Positions 46,072 through 54,914 of a DNA stretch of 64,000 nucleotides are shown here, piece after piece. Made by a program: the position numbers and the translations under genes. Under the pieces are notes generated by a model, which worked only from the letters and a program-made list of their open reading frames with translations, ran no database searches and was not told where the DNA came from. Each line of letters begins with the position of its first letter. Position 1 is the stretch's first letter. The stretch is from Bacteroidales bacterium (GTDB taxonomy: Bacteria > Bacteroidota > Bacteroidia > Bacteroidales > VadinHA17), in assembly GCA_025454795.1 (NCBI GenBank), contig JALONT010000032.1, positions 1 to 64,000 on the forward strand, read 5' to 3'.

Positions 46072-47223
46072 TTATTGTTTCCCGTAATGTTTCAAAACGA
46101 ACCTGTCGGCCATGTAATATAAAATTGTCCCCACGATCAACCCGATAAAATATCCATTTGGAATTCCGTTGGCGCATATTGCAACAACAATAGCTATAAA
46201 GAACATCTTCTTATCGGTTATGATGTCTTTTACGAGTATAATCAATGCAATGCCCTCGAACAGCAGTATTACTCCAAGAAGCGGCTTTGGAAATATCTGC
46301 AACAATTCAGGTGAATTATTGCTGAACATTAATCCAAGAATAAGATAGAAGAGGCCGTAGATAAGTGTGGATCCTCCCGTACGTCCTCCAAATGTGTAAT
46401 GTCCTGCAATACCTCCGGACCCGTGACATACGGGAATTCCTCCGAACAGGGAAGCCAGAATATTCATTACAGAATAGGTGAAACCGATTTTTTTAACACT
46501 GATTTTTTTACCGGGGAACAGATCCTTAACTATCTGGTTTGTTGCAAATATTGAATTTCCAAGAGATAACGGAATTTGCGGGATTGCAAGAACGACCAGC
46601 CCTGTCATTATATCCTTGTAAGTTAAATGAGGGAAGTAAGCATGAGGAACGGCAATGCCGATTTCTGAAAAAGGGACATTTTTAAAAAAAATGACATACA
46701 CAAATCCCAGTATCAGAATAAAAACAGCCGGCGGATATTTACGGTTTCCGATCAATATTATGGCAATGATGAAAGCGATCATGACAAAAATGTAACCGAT
46801 AGTTTTATCAGCAGGGATATAATCTCTCATTGCAAGGAGACTCAGCTGTATCCCCAGTCCCAGCTGGATCCCCCTGATGACTGTTTTCGGTATTATTTTA
46901 TTGAGCCAGGTCAGGAGGCCGGTTAAGGTAATTATCAGCATGATAACGCCTATGGCAAGTCCTCCTCCCCAGATGACAGATGCCGACACCTTCTGGGTTA
47001 TGACAATCAGCGCAACAGCTTTCAGCGGCTGAACAGGCATTGGAATTCCGTAAATAAGTGATGTTATAATCTGGAGAATTCCGAAAACAATCAGGGTATT
47101 TGACATTTCCAGGTTTGTAGCCAGAAGCATGCCTATGATCAGGGGCAGATCGGTCCCTATATCACCAAATGCCCCGGAGAACTCATTCCTGTTTAATTTT
47201 ATATGGTCTGTAAGTAACTTCAT
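46072..47223 (-). CDS. MOT1-type molybdate/sulfate transporter
   Basis: The product is 383 residues with about ten to twelve membrane helices. The N-terminal NRNEFSGAFGDIGTDLPL is the signature of the MFS_MOT1 (molybdate transporter 1) branch of SulP-related permeases, repeated in modified form as MPVQPLKAVAL and ASLFGGIPVCHGSGGIAGHY. It lacks the STAS domain of classical SulP transporters. It probably imports molybdate or sulfate. It lies upstream of the fluoride operon on the same strand, but that operon has its own -7 box and aptamer in the 95-bp gap. Confidence 0.9.
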   Translation of the reverse strand: MKLLTDHIKLNRNEFSGAFGDIGTDLPLIIGMLLATNLEMSNTLIVFGILQIITSLIYGIPMPVQPLKAVALIVITQKVSASVIWGGGLAIGVIMLIITLTGLLTWLNKIIPKTVIRGIQLGLGIQLSLLAMRDYIPADKTIGYIFVMIAFIIAIILIGNRKYPPAVFILILGFVYVIFFKNVPFSEIGIAVPHAYFPHLTYKDIMTGLVVLAIPQIPLSLGNSIFATNQIVKDLFPGKKISVKKIGFTYSVMNILASLFGGIPVCHGSGGIAGHYTFGGRTGGSTLIYGLFYLILGLMFSNNSPELLQIFPKPLLGVILLFEGIALIILVKDIITDKKMFFIAIVVAICANGIPNGYFIGLIVGTILYYMADRFVLKHYGKQ

Positions 47224-47342
47224 TTCTGTTGAACCGGATTAAAAGTATAATTAAAATTCCTGACAGACAAGTGTTTTCAAATTTGAAAATGCCGGTAAAA
47301 TGGTTTTATAAGAGAAATTTATTTTTCGGTAAAGAATCACAT

Positions 47343-47350
47343 TATATTTG
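47343..47350 (+). promoter_or_regulatory. Candidate -7 box for DUF1295 pseudogene
   Basis: TATATTTG, a consensus TAnnTTTG, 32 bp before the ATG of the broken gene. Confidence 0.45.
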
Positions 47351-47381
47351 ACCTGGGTTTGAACTTTTATATAACATTTAG

Positions 47382-48207
47382 ATGCTTCAATTTTTCTCTG
47401 TAAGGGTCCTTTCGGATAAATTATCAGGAGGCGATATTCAGTTTTCAGGACTTATTCAAACATGGTTAATTGTGTTCATTGCTGTTGTTATTTTATGTTT
47501 CATTGTCAGCGAGATAACCCGTAATTACAGCCAGGTTGACAAGCTCTGGAGCCTGATGCCCATAGTTTATAGCTGGATCACGTTTGCTTCATTTCCGTCA
47601 CCAAGATTATTCATTATGGCTGCCCTTGTTACAATATGGGGATTGAGGCTGAGCTATAATTTTTCCCGTAAAGGAGGTTATAATATAATTCCATGGAAAG
47701 GAGGATTACAGGTGGGCTGTTATGCGAAATACATCTGCATTAAAGGGAAGGTTTAGATTCGAGCTTTTAACCTGTTTTTCATATCACTATATCATAATAT
47801 TGTGATATTTTTTTTTCATCACCCTTTCTGCTGGCAGCCCTCTATTCTGATAAGTCATTGACAGTTATTGACATAATTGCCTCACTCCTGATGCTTACCT
47901 TTATCATAATTGAAACCGTTGCAGATAATCAGCTATTCAGGTTCCACCAGGAAAAGAAGAATGTCTTAACGAGTGGGAAACACTATACCAGGTCGCTGAG
48001 TAAGGGTTTTATGACAGAAGGGTTATGGAAATATGTGAGACATCCTAATTTTGCACCCGAACAGGCAATCTGGATCAGCTTTTATTTTTTTGGTGTTTCC
48101 GCATCAGGGCAGTGGCTCAATTTCACACTTGCCGGACCACTGTTGCTCGTAATGCTGTTTATAAGAAGAGTGTGCCAAAATTCCTGCCCCGGATCTTTAA
48201 ATTTTAA
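47382..48207 (+). pseudogene. DUF1295 (steroid 5-alpha reductase-like) membrane protein, three lesions
   Basis: Frame 1 encodes about 110 residues of a DUF1295 protein (YSQVDKLWSLMPIVYSWITF ... LRLSYNFSRKGGYNIIPWKG). Near 47700 the frame shifts: the expected RWAVMRNTSALKGRFRFEL continues in another frame. It shifts again near the T run around 47810 and returns with SLTVIDIIASLLMLTFIIIETVADNQ ... YVRHPNFAPEQAIWISFYFFG. Near 48165 about 20 codons are missing before the terminal SVPKFLPRIFKF, which is again out of frame. Three separate defects make this a clear pseudogene rather than one sequencing error. Confidence 0.92.
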
Positions 48208-48269
48208 TCTTTTTTCTGAGAGACAGATACTAAATTGTGATATAAAAATCTAATCAAACCCTTGCAGCT

Positions 48270-48407
48270 ATGGAAAAGAAAGTCATTATTTGTTTATTAA
48301 CAGGAATCCTATTATTTTCTTCATTAAATGCACAAGTGATTGAGACAATTACTCTTCCTCCTGCACAGAAGACTGGATCAATACTACTACCGGTCAGCGC
48401 CTTTTGA
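48270..48407 (+). pseudogene. 5' stub of a nitroreductase (SagB/ThcOx-like) gene
   Basis: The open frame has 45 codons: a signal peptide (MEKKVIICLLTGILLFSSLNAQ), then VIETITLPPAQKTGSILL. That is the start of the secreted nitroreductase-family proteins of Bacteroidota, where ...LPAPQKTGG.PLMEAL is followed by the nitroreductase domain. The domain is lost and a stop follows after VSAF. It overlaps the tail of the opposing gene by 21 bp, so the break is at the edge of that gene. Confidence 0.65.
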
Positions 48408-49043
48408 TCTCGAATAAAACGACGCACCTACATTAATTATACAAGTTGCTCCGGCAATGATCCATGGAGCATAGCCGTTGTTCATCTGAGCTGCTGACAT
48501 GCATCCTATGGCACCATAATAAACTGCTACATAAGGGATAATTATCCCCGGCTTGAAAGGATTACGATACTCCAGCTTAAGTACATAATCTACGGTTACG
48601 GAAAAAATGGACCAGGCAGCATATCCCATGTTGGACCAGGTAGCAAAGTCGGTTGACCTGTTGGTGATATCCACTACAGCCAGCGCCAGTGCGGGAATCC
48701 CAAGCAATTGTGTGCCGTATCCGAACCATTTTGCTGCTTCCGGTGCATGCACACGAGTAAGGAAAAGACCAGTGCCAACAATATTTACAGTTGTTGCCAG
48801 CCAGAAATCAGGATCACGATAAAAGCTTCTCGCCGGGGTGGAAGAAGAGGAAGAAGTAAGGTTCAAATTGATGGGCAGGAAGGTACGGGTTGCATCTTCG
48901 CCATATCGGAGAAACTGGCTACCGGAAACATGCAGAGCACTTGGAGATGTTATTGGCCGGTAAATTTGATCTGCCAGAGATAGCTGGGCAACAGCCGGCA
49001 GCGACCCAAAGGCAAACAGGTAAAAAAGAGATCGGAAAAGCAT
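48387..49043 (-). CDS. Unknown exported or membrane protein
   Basis: The product is 218 residues. A signal peptide (residues 1-19, ending AVAQ) is followed by a Ser-rich segment and about four hydrophobic helices from residue 78 (DPDFWLATTVNIVGTGLFL, LLGIPALALAVVDI, YAAWSIFSVTVDYVL, IIPYVAVYYGAIGCM). No family recognised. It lies between gene remnants and may have arrived with the rearrangement. The frame is intact. Confidence 0.6.
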   Translation of the reverse strand: MLFRSLFYLFAFGSLPAVAQLSLADQIYRPITSPSALHVSGSQFLRYGEDATRTFLPINLNLTSSSSSTPARSFYRDPDFWLATTVNIVGTGLFLTRVHAPEAAKWFGYGTQLLGIPALALAVVDITNRSTDFATWSNMGYAAWSIFSVTVDYVLKLEYRNPFKPGIIIPYVAVYYGAIGCMSAAQMNNGYAPWIIAGATCIINVGASFYSRSKGADR

Positions 49044-49130
49044 AACTATTGAAATTTTATCAAAGTTAACGTAAGTTTGACATTAAAACAAACTAGTTGA
49101 ATTGACTTTGTGTTATTTATAGAAGACTCC

Positions 49131-49188
49131 GGGATTCACAGAGTTCCCACAGGATAAAAAATCTGTGTTAATCCGTGTTCTCGTGGTA
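49131..49188. repeat. Cacagag/ctgtgt intergenic repeat
   Basis: Degenerate CACAGAG...CTGTGTTAATCCGTG units, similar to those at 30.9 kb and 59.6 kb. They lie in a 169-bp gap holding no gene. Confidence 0.5.
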
Positions 49189-49212
49189 AAAAGAATTATG
49201 CCGTGTAGAAAA

Positions 49213-50079
49213 TTAAAGGTAAGAGCTGATTTTGTAATCGCCCGATCCTATCTTAAAAACAGCATAACCATCCTCCATACGCGCAAATCGTAAATCACTA
49301 GTGCCCTGTATTGATTTCCCACCTTCAGTTACAACAGATGCATCTGATGCAGGAACGTATACATCAGCAGTACAGCCAACCGGAACTGTTATATCCAGAT
49401 CGAATTTACCGTCATTCCTTTTCCCGCTGACGGATGCACTGCCATAGGGTGTCTCATTCGAATATGTAACAAATGTTACATTTCCTGCAGGCTGAGGTTT
49501 AATCTGAATATGCTTATCTCCCGGCTCCTCCGGATCGGTATTCATGCCGGCAAGAACACGGTAGAACCAGACGAGACCGCCGCCAAACATCGGATGGTTT
49601 CTGGAACCCGATCCGTCCCACTGCTCCCAGGTTGCTGTTGCTCCCTGTTCTATCCACCACCCATAGGAAGGTTCTGTTGTTTTATTCATAGCTTCAAAAG
49701 CAAGCTCATTCAATCCGTTCTCAGCAAGCACTTCAAGAAAGAACTGGGTGCCGAATATACCGGTATATACATCCGATAATGTGTTACCCAGAATTTTTGC
49801 CTTGTTTGGCATCAGCCATTTCCAGTATGACACGTTTGCCGATGCTGCTATACGAGGTTGATAATTAATCTTCAAGAGTTCTATTTCGGACTGTTTTATG
49901 GCAGTTTGTTTTTCGTTTGCCTGCAACAGATAGTTGCGCTGTAAGGCACTGTCAATCAGATTTCTCATGGCAAGTTCTCTGACCGGTTCCTGTGCATTAA
50001 TAAGGCTTGATGTTATTATTCCGAAGAATAAAAACGAAATTGTTTTCTTACTAATTCTTCTATCTGATAGTTTTATCAT
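49213..50079 (-). pseudogene. Chimeric gene: TolC-like N-terminus fused to GH78 rhamnosidase C-terminus
   Basis: The frame encodes 288 residues. Residues 1-104 are an outer-membrane efflux (TolC) start: signal peptide, then VRELAMRNLIDSALQRNYLL ... EIELLKINYQPRIAASANVSYWKW ... LSDVYT. From about residue 105 the sequence is the end of an alpha-L-rhamnosidase: GIFGTQFFLEVLAENG, SYGWWIEQGATATWEQWDG, NHPMFGGGLVWFYRVLAGM and the terminal beta-sandwich. The join is in frame and falls on the 14-bp palindrome ATATACCGGTATAT (49755-49768). The TolC barrel and the rhamnosidase catalytic barrel are both incomplete, so neither activity is expected. Confidence 0.88.
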
Positions 50080-50094
50080 TATAAGTTTGTTTTG

Positions 50095-51435
50095 TCAGTT
50101 AAGAGTGAATAAAACCTGAACAGCAAACCAATAAGAATTTGCCGGATCATTATTGTTAATCTGCTCAATATCTCCCGGTTTAAAATACCCCAGCACTCCC
50201 GTAAACTGCCATTTTTTAAACGCCTGGTAACGGATAAAGATGTCGGCTTCATCTCCCAGACGATGTTTCCCGCTCATTATTTTCATGGTTTTCAGAATAG
50301 TCACATCATCCGGGACCGGGATATAAAAACGGTTGTATTTTATATCAACCCACATCTTCTTTTTTAAGGGGAAGAGCTCAAGGACAATTTCGGGGTCGCT
50401 CAGGTTTGACCATTGCACAATATTCATCCAGCCGTAAAATTTGTCGCTTGCTCCGAAAGCCGGATCAAAAGTACGGATAACATTATCGCTTTTCTTTCCT
50501 CCTGAAGCATAAGTACAGCGAATACTAAGTACCGGAGACGAAGGAAGAGAACTGAACCTGTAGCCGGCTTTTGCAAAATAACCGTATGCATTGATCCGTT
50601 TTCCATTCTCCCTGCCAAATTCCACGGCATACAGAAAATCATAAATAAGATCCTGTTTTTCAGGACTTACAAGCCTGAGCCCTGCCCAGTTCCTGTTTAT
50701 TGACAGGGTTCTGATATAATCTGCCGAACCCTCGGTTTTCAAAGCATAAAATGGTTCTGCATTGAGCCAACCCGTCAGATGAAAATGTGAATATATTCCG
50801 CCTCCCCAAAATTCGGTTTGTGTAAATGGTACTGAGATTTTAAGCGGATCGTGAATTTTTGTCCCGCCTACGAAAACATCAATATAATTCTCTCCTTTTT
50901 TATATGATACTTTTATAGCATCCCATGTCCAGCGGCCGGTATTTCCCCAGTCTCCCGGTCCGAAAATCCTGTAATCTCCGTAAAAGATTTTCTGACGTCC
51001 GGCTTTAACAGTTATATTCTTAAAAAGGTTCTTATATTCAATATAGAGATCATATAGATCAAAATATTCTTCCTGAGGATTCATTGTGTAATACGGTGAC
51101 TCAGTTCCGGTCTTACGAATTTTAAAAAGGTGAGGGTACTTTTTTTCCTGTAATGACCAGCCGAATGCTCTTGAATCCTGCAGATGAAAAGATGCAGTCA
51201 GTTTCTTGTTATTATAAGTTATACCCGGAATTATTCTCTGCATCAGTATCTTGTCATTCAGGCTGCCTGTTTCTTCGGTACCATCATCTCCATAATTCTT
51301 TGCATTCATTCCGTTCCACAGCTCAAGCCGGTAACGGACAGAAAGATCAAATTTGAATCCGGTCTGTTCATCCTGGCAATACAGAACCTGGCTAAAAAGG
51401 GAAAATAACAATATCCGGATAACTATTTTCTTCAT
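50095..51435 (-). CDS. Alginate-export-type outer-membrane beta-barrel protein
   Basis: The product is 446 residues from the ATG at 51435 ([21 protein letters not shown], signal peptide). The body is an alternating-pattern barrel rich in Tyr, Trp and Phe, with [29 protein letters not shown]-like blocks typical of the alginate export (AlgE-like) domain, and ends in aromatic FTLN. It may form a selective anion or substrate channel. It is downstream of the cupin and permease genes of the arsenic island on the same strand, but separation from the ars function cannot be excluded. Confidence 0.82.
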   Translation of the reverse strand: [446 protein letters not shown]

Positions 51436-51465
51436 CGGTTCGGGAAGGTGATTAATCAAATATTC

Positions 51466-51777
51466 TTATTTTAATCCCTGGACAGCAAGGATCTCAAGGT
51501 CAATTTCAGCATGTATACTTCTTGAATCAGCCTGGTGCGGGACGATCACGCAGTCTCCCGCGGTAATCCCAGCAGCTTCATTATCAATGGTAATTGTTCC
51601 CTCACCCTTCAGAAAATAAAAGAGGACATCATTATCCATTTTACAGGGAGGTATGCTGTTGCCTGCCTGCAGAAAAGTTACTTGTGCTTTCAGATTTTCA
51701 GTTGTGCAGAAAACCTCTTTATTTAACGGTTTCTTTTCCATAGAAGCCAATATTTCCTGAATATTGAATTTTTTCAT
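51466..51777 (-). CDS. Small cupin-domain protein
   Basis: The product is 103 residues, with a single cupin barrel: VTFLQAGNSIPPCKMDNDVLFYFLKGEGTITIDNEAAGITAGDCVIVP. The first motif lacks the usual HxH (C-K-M-D-N-D in its place), and the second motif has His in VPHQADSR, so metal binding is doubtful. It is the last small gene of the minus-strand arsenic-island run and lies 49 bp after the half-permease. A function in binding a small molecule or protecting a thiol is possible but not shown. Confidence 0.82.
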   Translation of the reverse strand: MKKFNIQEILASMEKKPLNKEVFCTTENLKAQVTFLQAGNSIPPCKMDNDVLFYFLKGEGTITIDNEAAGITAGDCVIVPHQADSRSIHAEIDLEILAVQGLK

Positions 51778-51797
51778 AGTATTTATAACCAGATTTC

Positions 51798-51831
51798 ATT
51801 TTCAAATTTTCAAATTTTCAAATTCTTCAAG
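51798..51831. repeat. Tandem TTTTCAAA repeat (arsenic island copy 1)
   Basis: Four units of roughly TTTTCAAAT are in tandem between the cupin gene and the half-permease gene. The same unit, inverted, is found at 54.88 kb and 56.35 kb. Confidence 0.75.
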
Positions 51832-52342
51832 GTTGTTTCACATCGAAATCCTTATCCTTTAAATACCATTCCATGAGATAACCGATCAAAATAAAAACAG
51901 GTAATGTAATCAGTGTTCTAAGCAGGGAAAACTTCAGTCCCAGAAAGCCGATCTCAAATGTTATCATAGGGATTTTAATCGTGGCAAAGGCTCCCAGGTA
52001 AATGAAGATATTTCTTATTGAACATCCTTTCTTCCAAAGGATATAAGCAAAGGGGAAAGCACCGTAAAGCGGTCCTGCCTGAAGTGTGGCAAGCAGTATG
52101 ACAAGACCGGTACCTTTCCATCCCGATTCCCTGCCTATTTGTTTTTTAATTTTTTCGCGCGGCACCCACACATCAAACAAACCCACCAGTATGAACATCA
52201 GCGGCAGGAACAGTATCATCTCTTTGAAGAACATCCAGAAATTTAGTCCAATCTTCTCCCCGGTGGCAAAATCAAACAGATATGATAATCCGATCAGGAT
52301 CAGAAAACCAATGGGGGCAATATATTTCTTCAATTCTTTCAT
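51827..52342 (-). CDS. Half-size permease, C-terminal half (COG0701/ArsP-like)
   Basis: The product is 171 residues from the ATG at 52342. The ATG overlaps the TGA of the previous half (ATGA), so translation is coupled. It has five hydrophobic helices: KYIAPIGFLILIGLSYLF, EMILFLPLMFILVGLFDVW, GTGLVILLATLQAGPLYGAFPFAYIL and two more. This matches the C-terminal half of COG0701 permeases (ArsP relatives), which in several Bacteroidota are encoded as two adjacent genes. It would function only with the first half, which carries a stop codon here. Confidence 0.82.
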   Translation of the reverse strand: MKELKKYIAPIGFLILIGLSYLFDFATGEKIGLNFWMFFKEMILFLPLMFILVGLFDVWVPREKIKKQIGRESGWKGTGLVILLATLQAGPLYGAFPFAYILWKKGCSIRNIFIYLGAFATIKIPMITFEIGFLGLKFSLLRTLITLPVFILIGYLMEWYLKDKDFDVKQP

Positions 52343-52818
52343 AAGAAGGATCCCATAATTAATCCTATGAACAAGGCTACAGCAAGGCTTACCAGGTTCC
52401 TTATCACGCTTACTTTCCACCCGAAAAATTTTACTTCCACGGGAAGAGTAAGGAAGCCTGTCATCATAAGGGTTGTTATGAAAACAGCTATTACTGAATA
52501 TGCTACACCATTATCAATCAATATTCCGCAAAGAGGATATGCAATAAACCCTGGTATTAAGGCAACTGATCCCAATAGAGCCGCTGTGATCCAGCCTTTA
52601 ACCCCTTAGCCTTCTCCCATATATTTAACCAATGTTTCATTTGGGATAAGAAAGAGCACAACACTGACCAAGGCCAGCATACTAAGCAGAACAGGAAGCA
52701 ATTTTAAAAACATTGCGATTCCCTTCTTAATGCCTAACCATGTTTTCTGACGATTGAAAATCAGAGAGAATATCAGGCACAATGCAGTAAATATGCTAAG
52801 CAGTTTCACGACTTTCAA
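52339..52818 (-). pseudogene. Half-size permease, N-terminal half with in-frame stop
   Basis: From the ATG at 52818 the frame reads about 70 residues of a COG0701 half-permease, MKVVKLLSIFTALCLIFSLIF ... LVKYMGEG. It then meets TAA at 52606-52608 and continues in the same frame with GVKGWITAALLGSVALIPGFIAYPLCGILI to a TGA at 52339. The protein would be 159 residues with one internal nonsense codon. Everything else, including the coupling to the next half, is intact. A sequencing error, recent inactivation, or readthrough are all possible. Confidence 0.85.
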
Positions 52819-52830
52819 ATATAATTAACA

Positions 52831-52851
52831 AGTAACCAGTAACCAGTAACG
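52831..52851. repeat. AGTAACC heptamer array
   Basis: Three units of AGTAACC lie between the half-permease start and the thioredoxin-like gene. This is another period-7 intergenic array with a different unit sequence. Confidence 0.75.
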
Positions 52852-52861
52852 AACAACTGTT

Positions 52862-53266
52862 TTACTTAACTCCTTTCTGCTGCAATATTTTCACAAGTTC
52901 TTCTTCCGGAAAGAATCCGACATGCCGAAAAAACTCTTTTTCTGTTTTGTCAAGAAATACCTGTGTGGGTATTGCTTCAATTTTGTACTGTTTAGCAAAG
53001 GGTGCCCCTGCTTCTGTCCATACATCATAAAATACCACATTTACCTGGTTGCCGTATTTCTGTTCGATTGACTTCATTACAGGCTGCATCTGCTGACAGG
53101 ATATGCAGCGGACTGAACCAAGTTCGATAAATGTCACTTTGTAATTAATATATTTATTGTCTGGAGGTTTGTTGGCAGTAACAGGTTTTGACTGGGAGTT
53201 GCAACTAATGGCAATAAATAGCAAAGAAGTTAAGAATATTCCATAGCTTTTCTCAAGATTTACCAT
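52862..53266 (-). CDS. Thioredoxin-like lipoprotein
   Basis: The product is 134 residues. Lipobox: LLFIAISC, with the lipidated Cys at 22. Thioredoxin fold with the redox motif SVRCISCQQMQP and the cis-proline in IEAIPTQVF. It is a periplasmic membrane-anchored disulfide reductase or oxidase. It follows the AhpD-like gene by 4 bp in the minus-strand island and probably supports thiol handling for arsenical or COG0701 transport. Confidence 0.9.
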   Translation of the reverse strand: MVNLEKSYGIFLTSLLFIAISCNSQSKPVTANKPPDNKYINYKVTFIELGSVRCISCQQMQPVMKSIEQKYGNQVNVVFYDVWTEAGAPFAKQYKIEAIPTQVFLDKTEKEFFRHVGFFPEEELVKILQQKGVK

Positions 53267-53270
53267 AGAA

Positions 53271-53504
53271 TCAAATTTTAGATTTTATAATAAGATTTTC
53301 AGCATGTTCAAAGATATCTTTTATTGGACGTTGTTTTATCATTTTACCAAGTTCTATAGATTCTTTCACCTGTTCGATGGTACAACCGGATTCAATAGCT
53401 TTCCTAAAATGATAATCAAGGCACGGCCGGCAACCTCCTGCTATTGATGCTGCAATCCCTGCAAGTTCGATTGTTTTTGCATCGAGATGTTTAAATAGTT
53501 TCAT
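53271..53504 (-). CDS. AhpD-like carboxymuconolactone decarboxylase family protein
   Basis: The product is 77 residues, a single short CMD helical bundle. The redox Cys pair and proton relay are in GGCRPCLDYHF (C-x2-C-x3-H). In AhpD this motif acts as a thiol peroxidase or disulfide relay. It is between a permease (20 bp upstream) and the thioredoxin-like lipoprotein (4 bp). Such mini-AhpD proteins are common near metalloid resistance permeases. The specific reaction is unknown. Confidence 0.88.
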   Translation of the reverse strand: MKLFKHLDAKTIELAGIAASIAGGCRPCLDYHFRKAIESGCTIEQVKESIELGKMIKQRPIKDIFEHAENLIIKSKI

Positions 53505-53524
53505 ATTTAACTTTATAAAATAGT

Positions 53525-54868
53525 TTAGAATATTGATCCGTATATCAATCCAGATATTGTTGCCATTATGATTACAAGGCTTACATAAACTACTGTTTTT
53601 TGTGTTCCGATAATGCCTCTAATGACCAGCATATTAGGTAGCGATAATGATGGTCCGGCAAGCAAAAGAGCAAGTGCAGGCCCTTTACCCATACCTGAGG
53701 CAATCAATCCCTGAAGTATGGGTACCTCTGTCAGTGTGGCAAAATACATGAAAGCTCCAACGACCGATGCAAACAGGTTTGAGAAAATTGAATTGCCACC
53801 CACCAAAGCAGATATCCATTCGTTTGGTATCACTCCGGCCATAGCCTTCCCGTCATGAATGGAGCCAAGAAGAAACCCTGCCGTAACTACGCCAATAGCA
53901 AGCAAAGGAAGTATCTGTTTTGCAAAATCCCATGTAGCCAGTGTCCATCTCCGGTTTTCTTCATCATTCTTATCCAGGAGAGTTATTACAGCAAGTGCGA
54001 TTATTCCCACAAGTACTGGAACAAGCGGCCTGATTTTGTCGCTTTCAATCAACATATTTGAAAGAAAAACTGACAGGAGTGTCACTAATACTGCACCAAG
54101 CACCCATTGCCATTTGATCTTAAGGATCTTAATGAGGTTATAACCCAAAACAAGGCTGAAAAATCCTGTTATATACCATTTATAATTCCATATGTAGAAC
54201 CATGTACTGGAGGTATCTCCTTCTCCGGGTTTTCCCCAGTTGGCAAAAACAAGGATCAGAACGAGAGTGAAGAAATGCATTGATGTCTGCCACATGGGTC
54301 GTTTTTCAGGAAGAGGAGCGATATTCATTTGTTCTTCCTTTTTCACTTTTTCTTCTTTCCGGTAGATAAATGCCATTATCAAACCAATTATTACACTGAA
54401 AGTAACAGCGCCAATCGTTCTGGCGACACCCATCTCAAATCCGAGTATTCTTGCTGTCAGAATAATTGCAAGAATATTTATAGCGGGTCCTGAATATAAA
54501 AATGCTATTGCCGGGCCCAACCCGGCTCCGCGTTTGTGAATACTTGAAAACAACGGAAGAATTGTGCAGGAGCAAACGGCCAGTATTGTCCCTGAAACAG
54601 CAGCAACAGTATAGGCCACCCATTTTTTTGCCTGGGCACCGAAATATTTAATAACTGATGCCTGGCTGACAAAAACCGAAATTACTCCAGCGATAAAAAA
54701 AGCAGGTAAGAGGCAAAGGATAACGTGTTCCCGGGCATACCATTTTACAAGGTCGAGAGTTGCTGCAATAGCTGTATTAAACCTGGCGCTTTCAACAGGC
54801 AGGAAAAATGCGAATGCAAAGATTGCAGCTATCCAGCCAAGTATTTTAATTTCTTTTTTGAGTTCCAT
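53525..54868 (-). CDS. COG0701 permease (ArsP/DUF318-like)
   Basis: The product is 447 residues from the ATG at 54868 (MELKKEIKILGWIAAIF). The longer frame from 54928 begins inside the operator and is rejected. There are ten to twelve helices in two homologous halves. The first has AVCSCTILPLFSSIHKRGAGLGPAIAFLYSGPAIN, the second LATLTEVPILQGLIASGMGKGPALALLLAGPSLSLPN, both typical of COG0701. Conserved Cys in CSCT could bind thiophilic metalloids, as in ArsP, which exports trivalent organoarsenicals. An ArsR-type operator lies 47 bp upstream. Confidence 0.9.
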   Translation of the reverse strand: MELKKEIKILGWIAAIFAFAFFLPVESARFNTAIAATLDLVKWYAREHVILCLLPAFFIAGVISVFVSQASVIKYFGAQAKKWVAYTVAAVSGTILAVCSCTILPLFSSIHKRGAGLGPAIAFLYSGPAINILAIILTARILGFEMGVARTIGAVTFSVIIGLIMAFIYRKEEKVKKEEQMNIAPLPEKRPMWQTSMHFFTLVLILVFANWGKPGEGDTSSTWFYIWNYKWYITGFFSLVLGYNLIKILKIKWQWVLGAVLVTLLSVFLSNMLIESDKIRPLVPVLVGIIALAVITLLDKNDEENRRWTLATWDFAKQILPLLAIGVVTAGFLLGSIHDGKAMAGVIPNEWISALVGGNSIFSNLFASVVGAFMYFATLTEVPILQGLIASGMGKGPALALLLAGPSLSLPNMLVIRGIIGTQKTVVYVSLVIIMATISGLIYGSIF

Positions 54869-54879
54869 GTTGTTAATTT

Positions 54880-54913
54880 GAAAATTTGAAAATGAGCTAA
54901 TTTGAAAATTGTT
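54880..54913. repeat. AATTTGAAA tandem repeat (arsenic island copy 2)
   Basis: Three to four units of AATTTGAAA lie between the permease ATG and the operator. They occupy the 5' leader of the permease transcript. Confidence 0.75.
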
Positions 54914-54914
54914 A

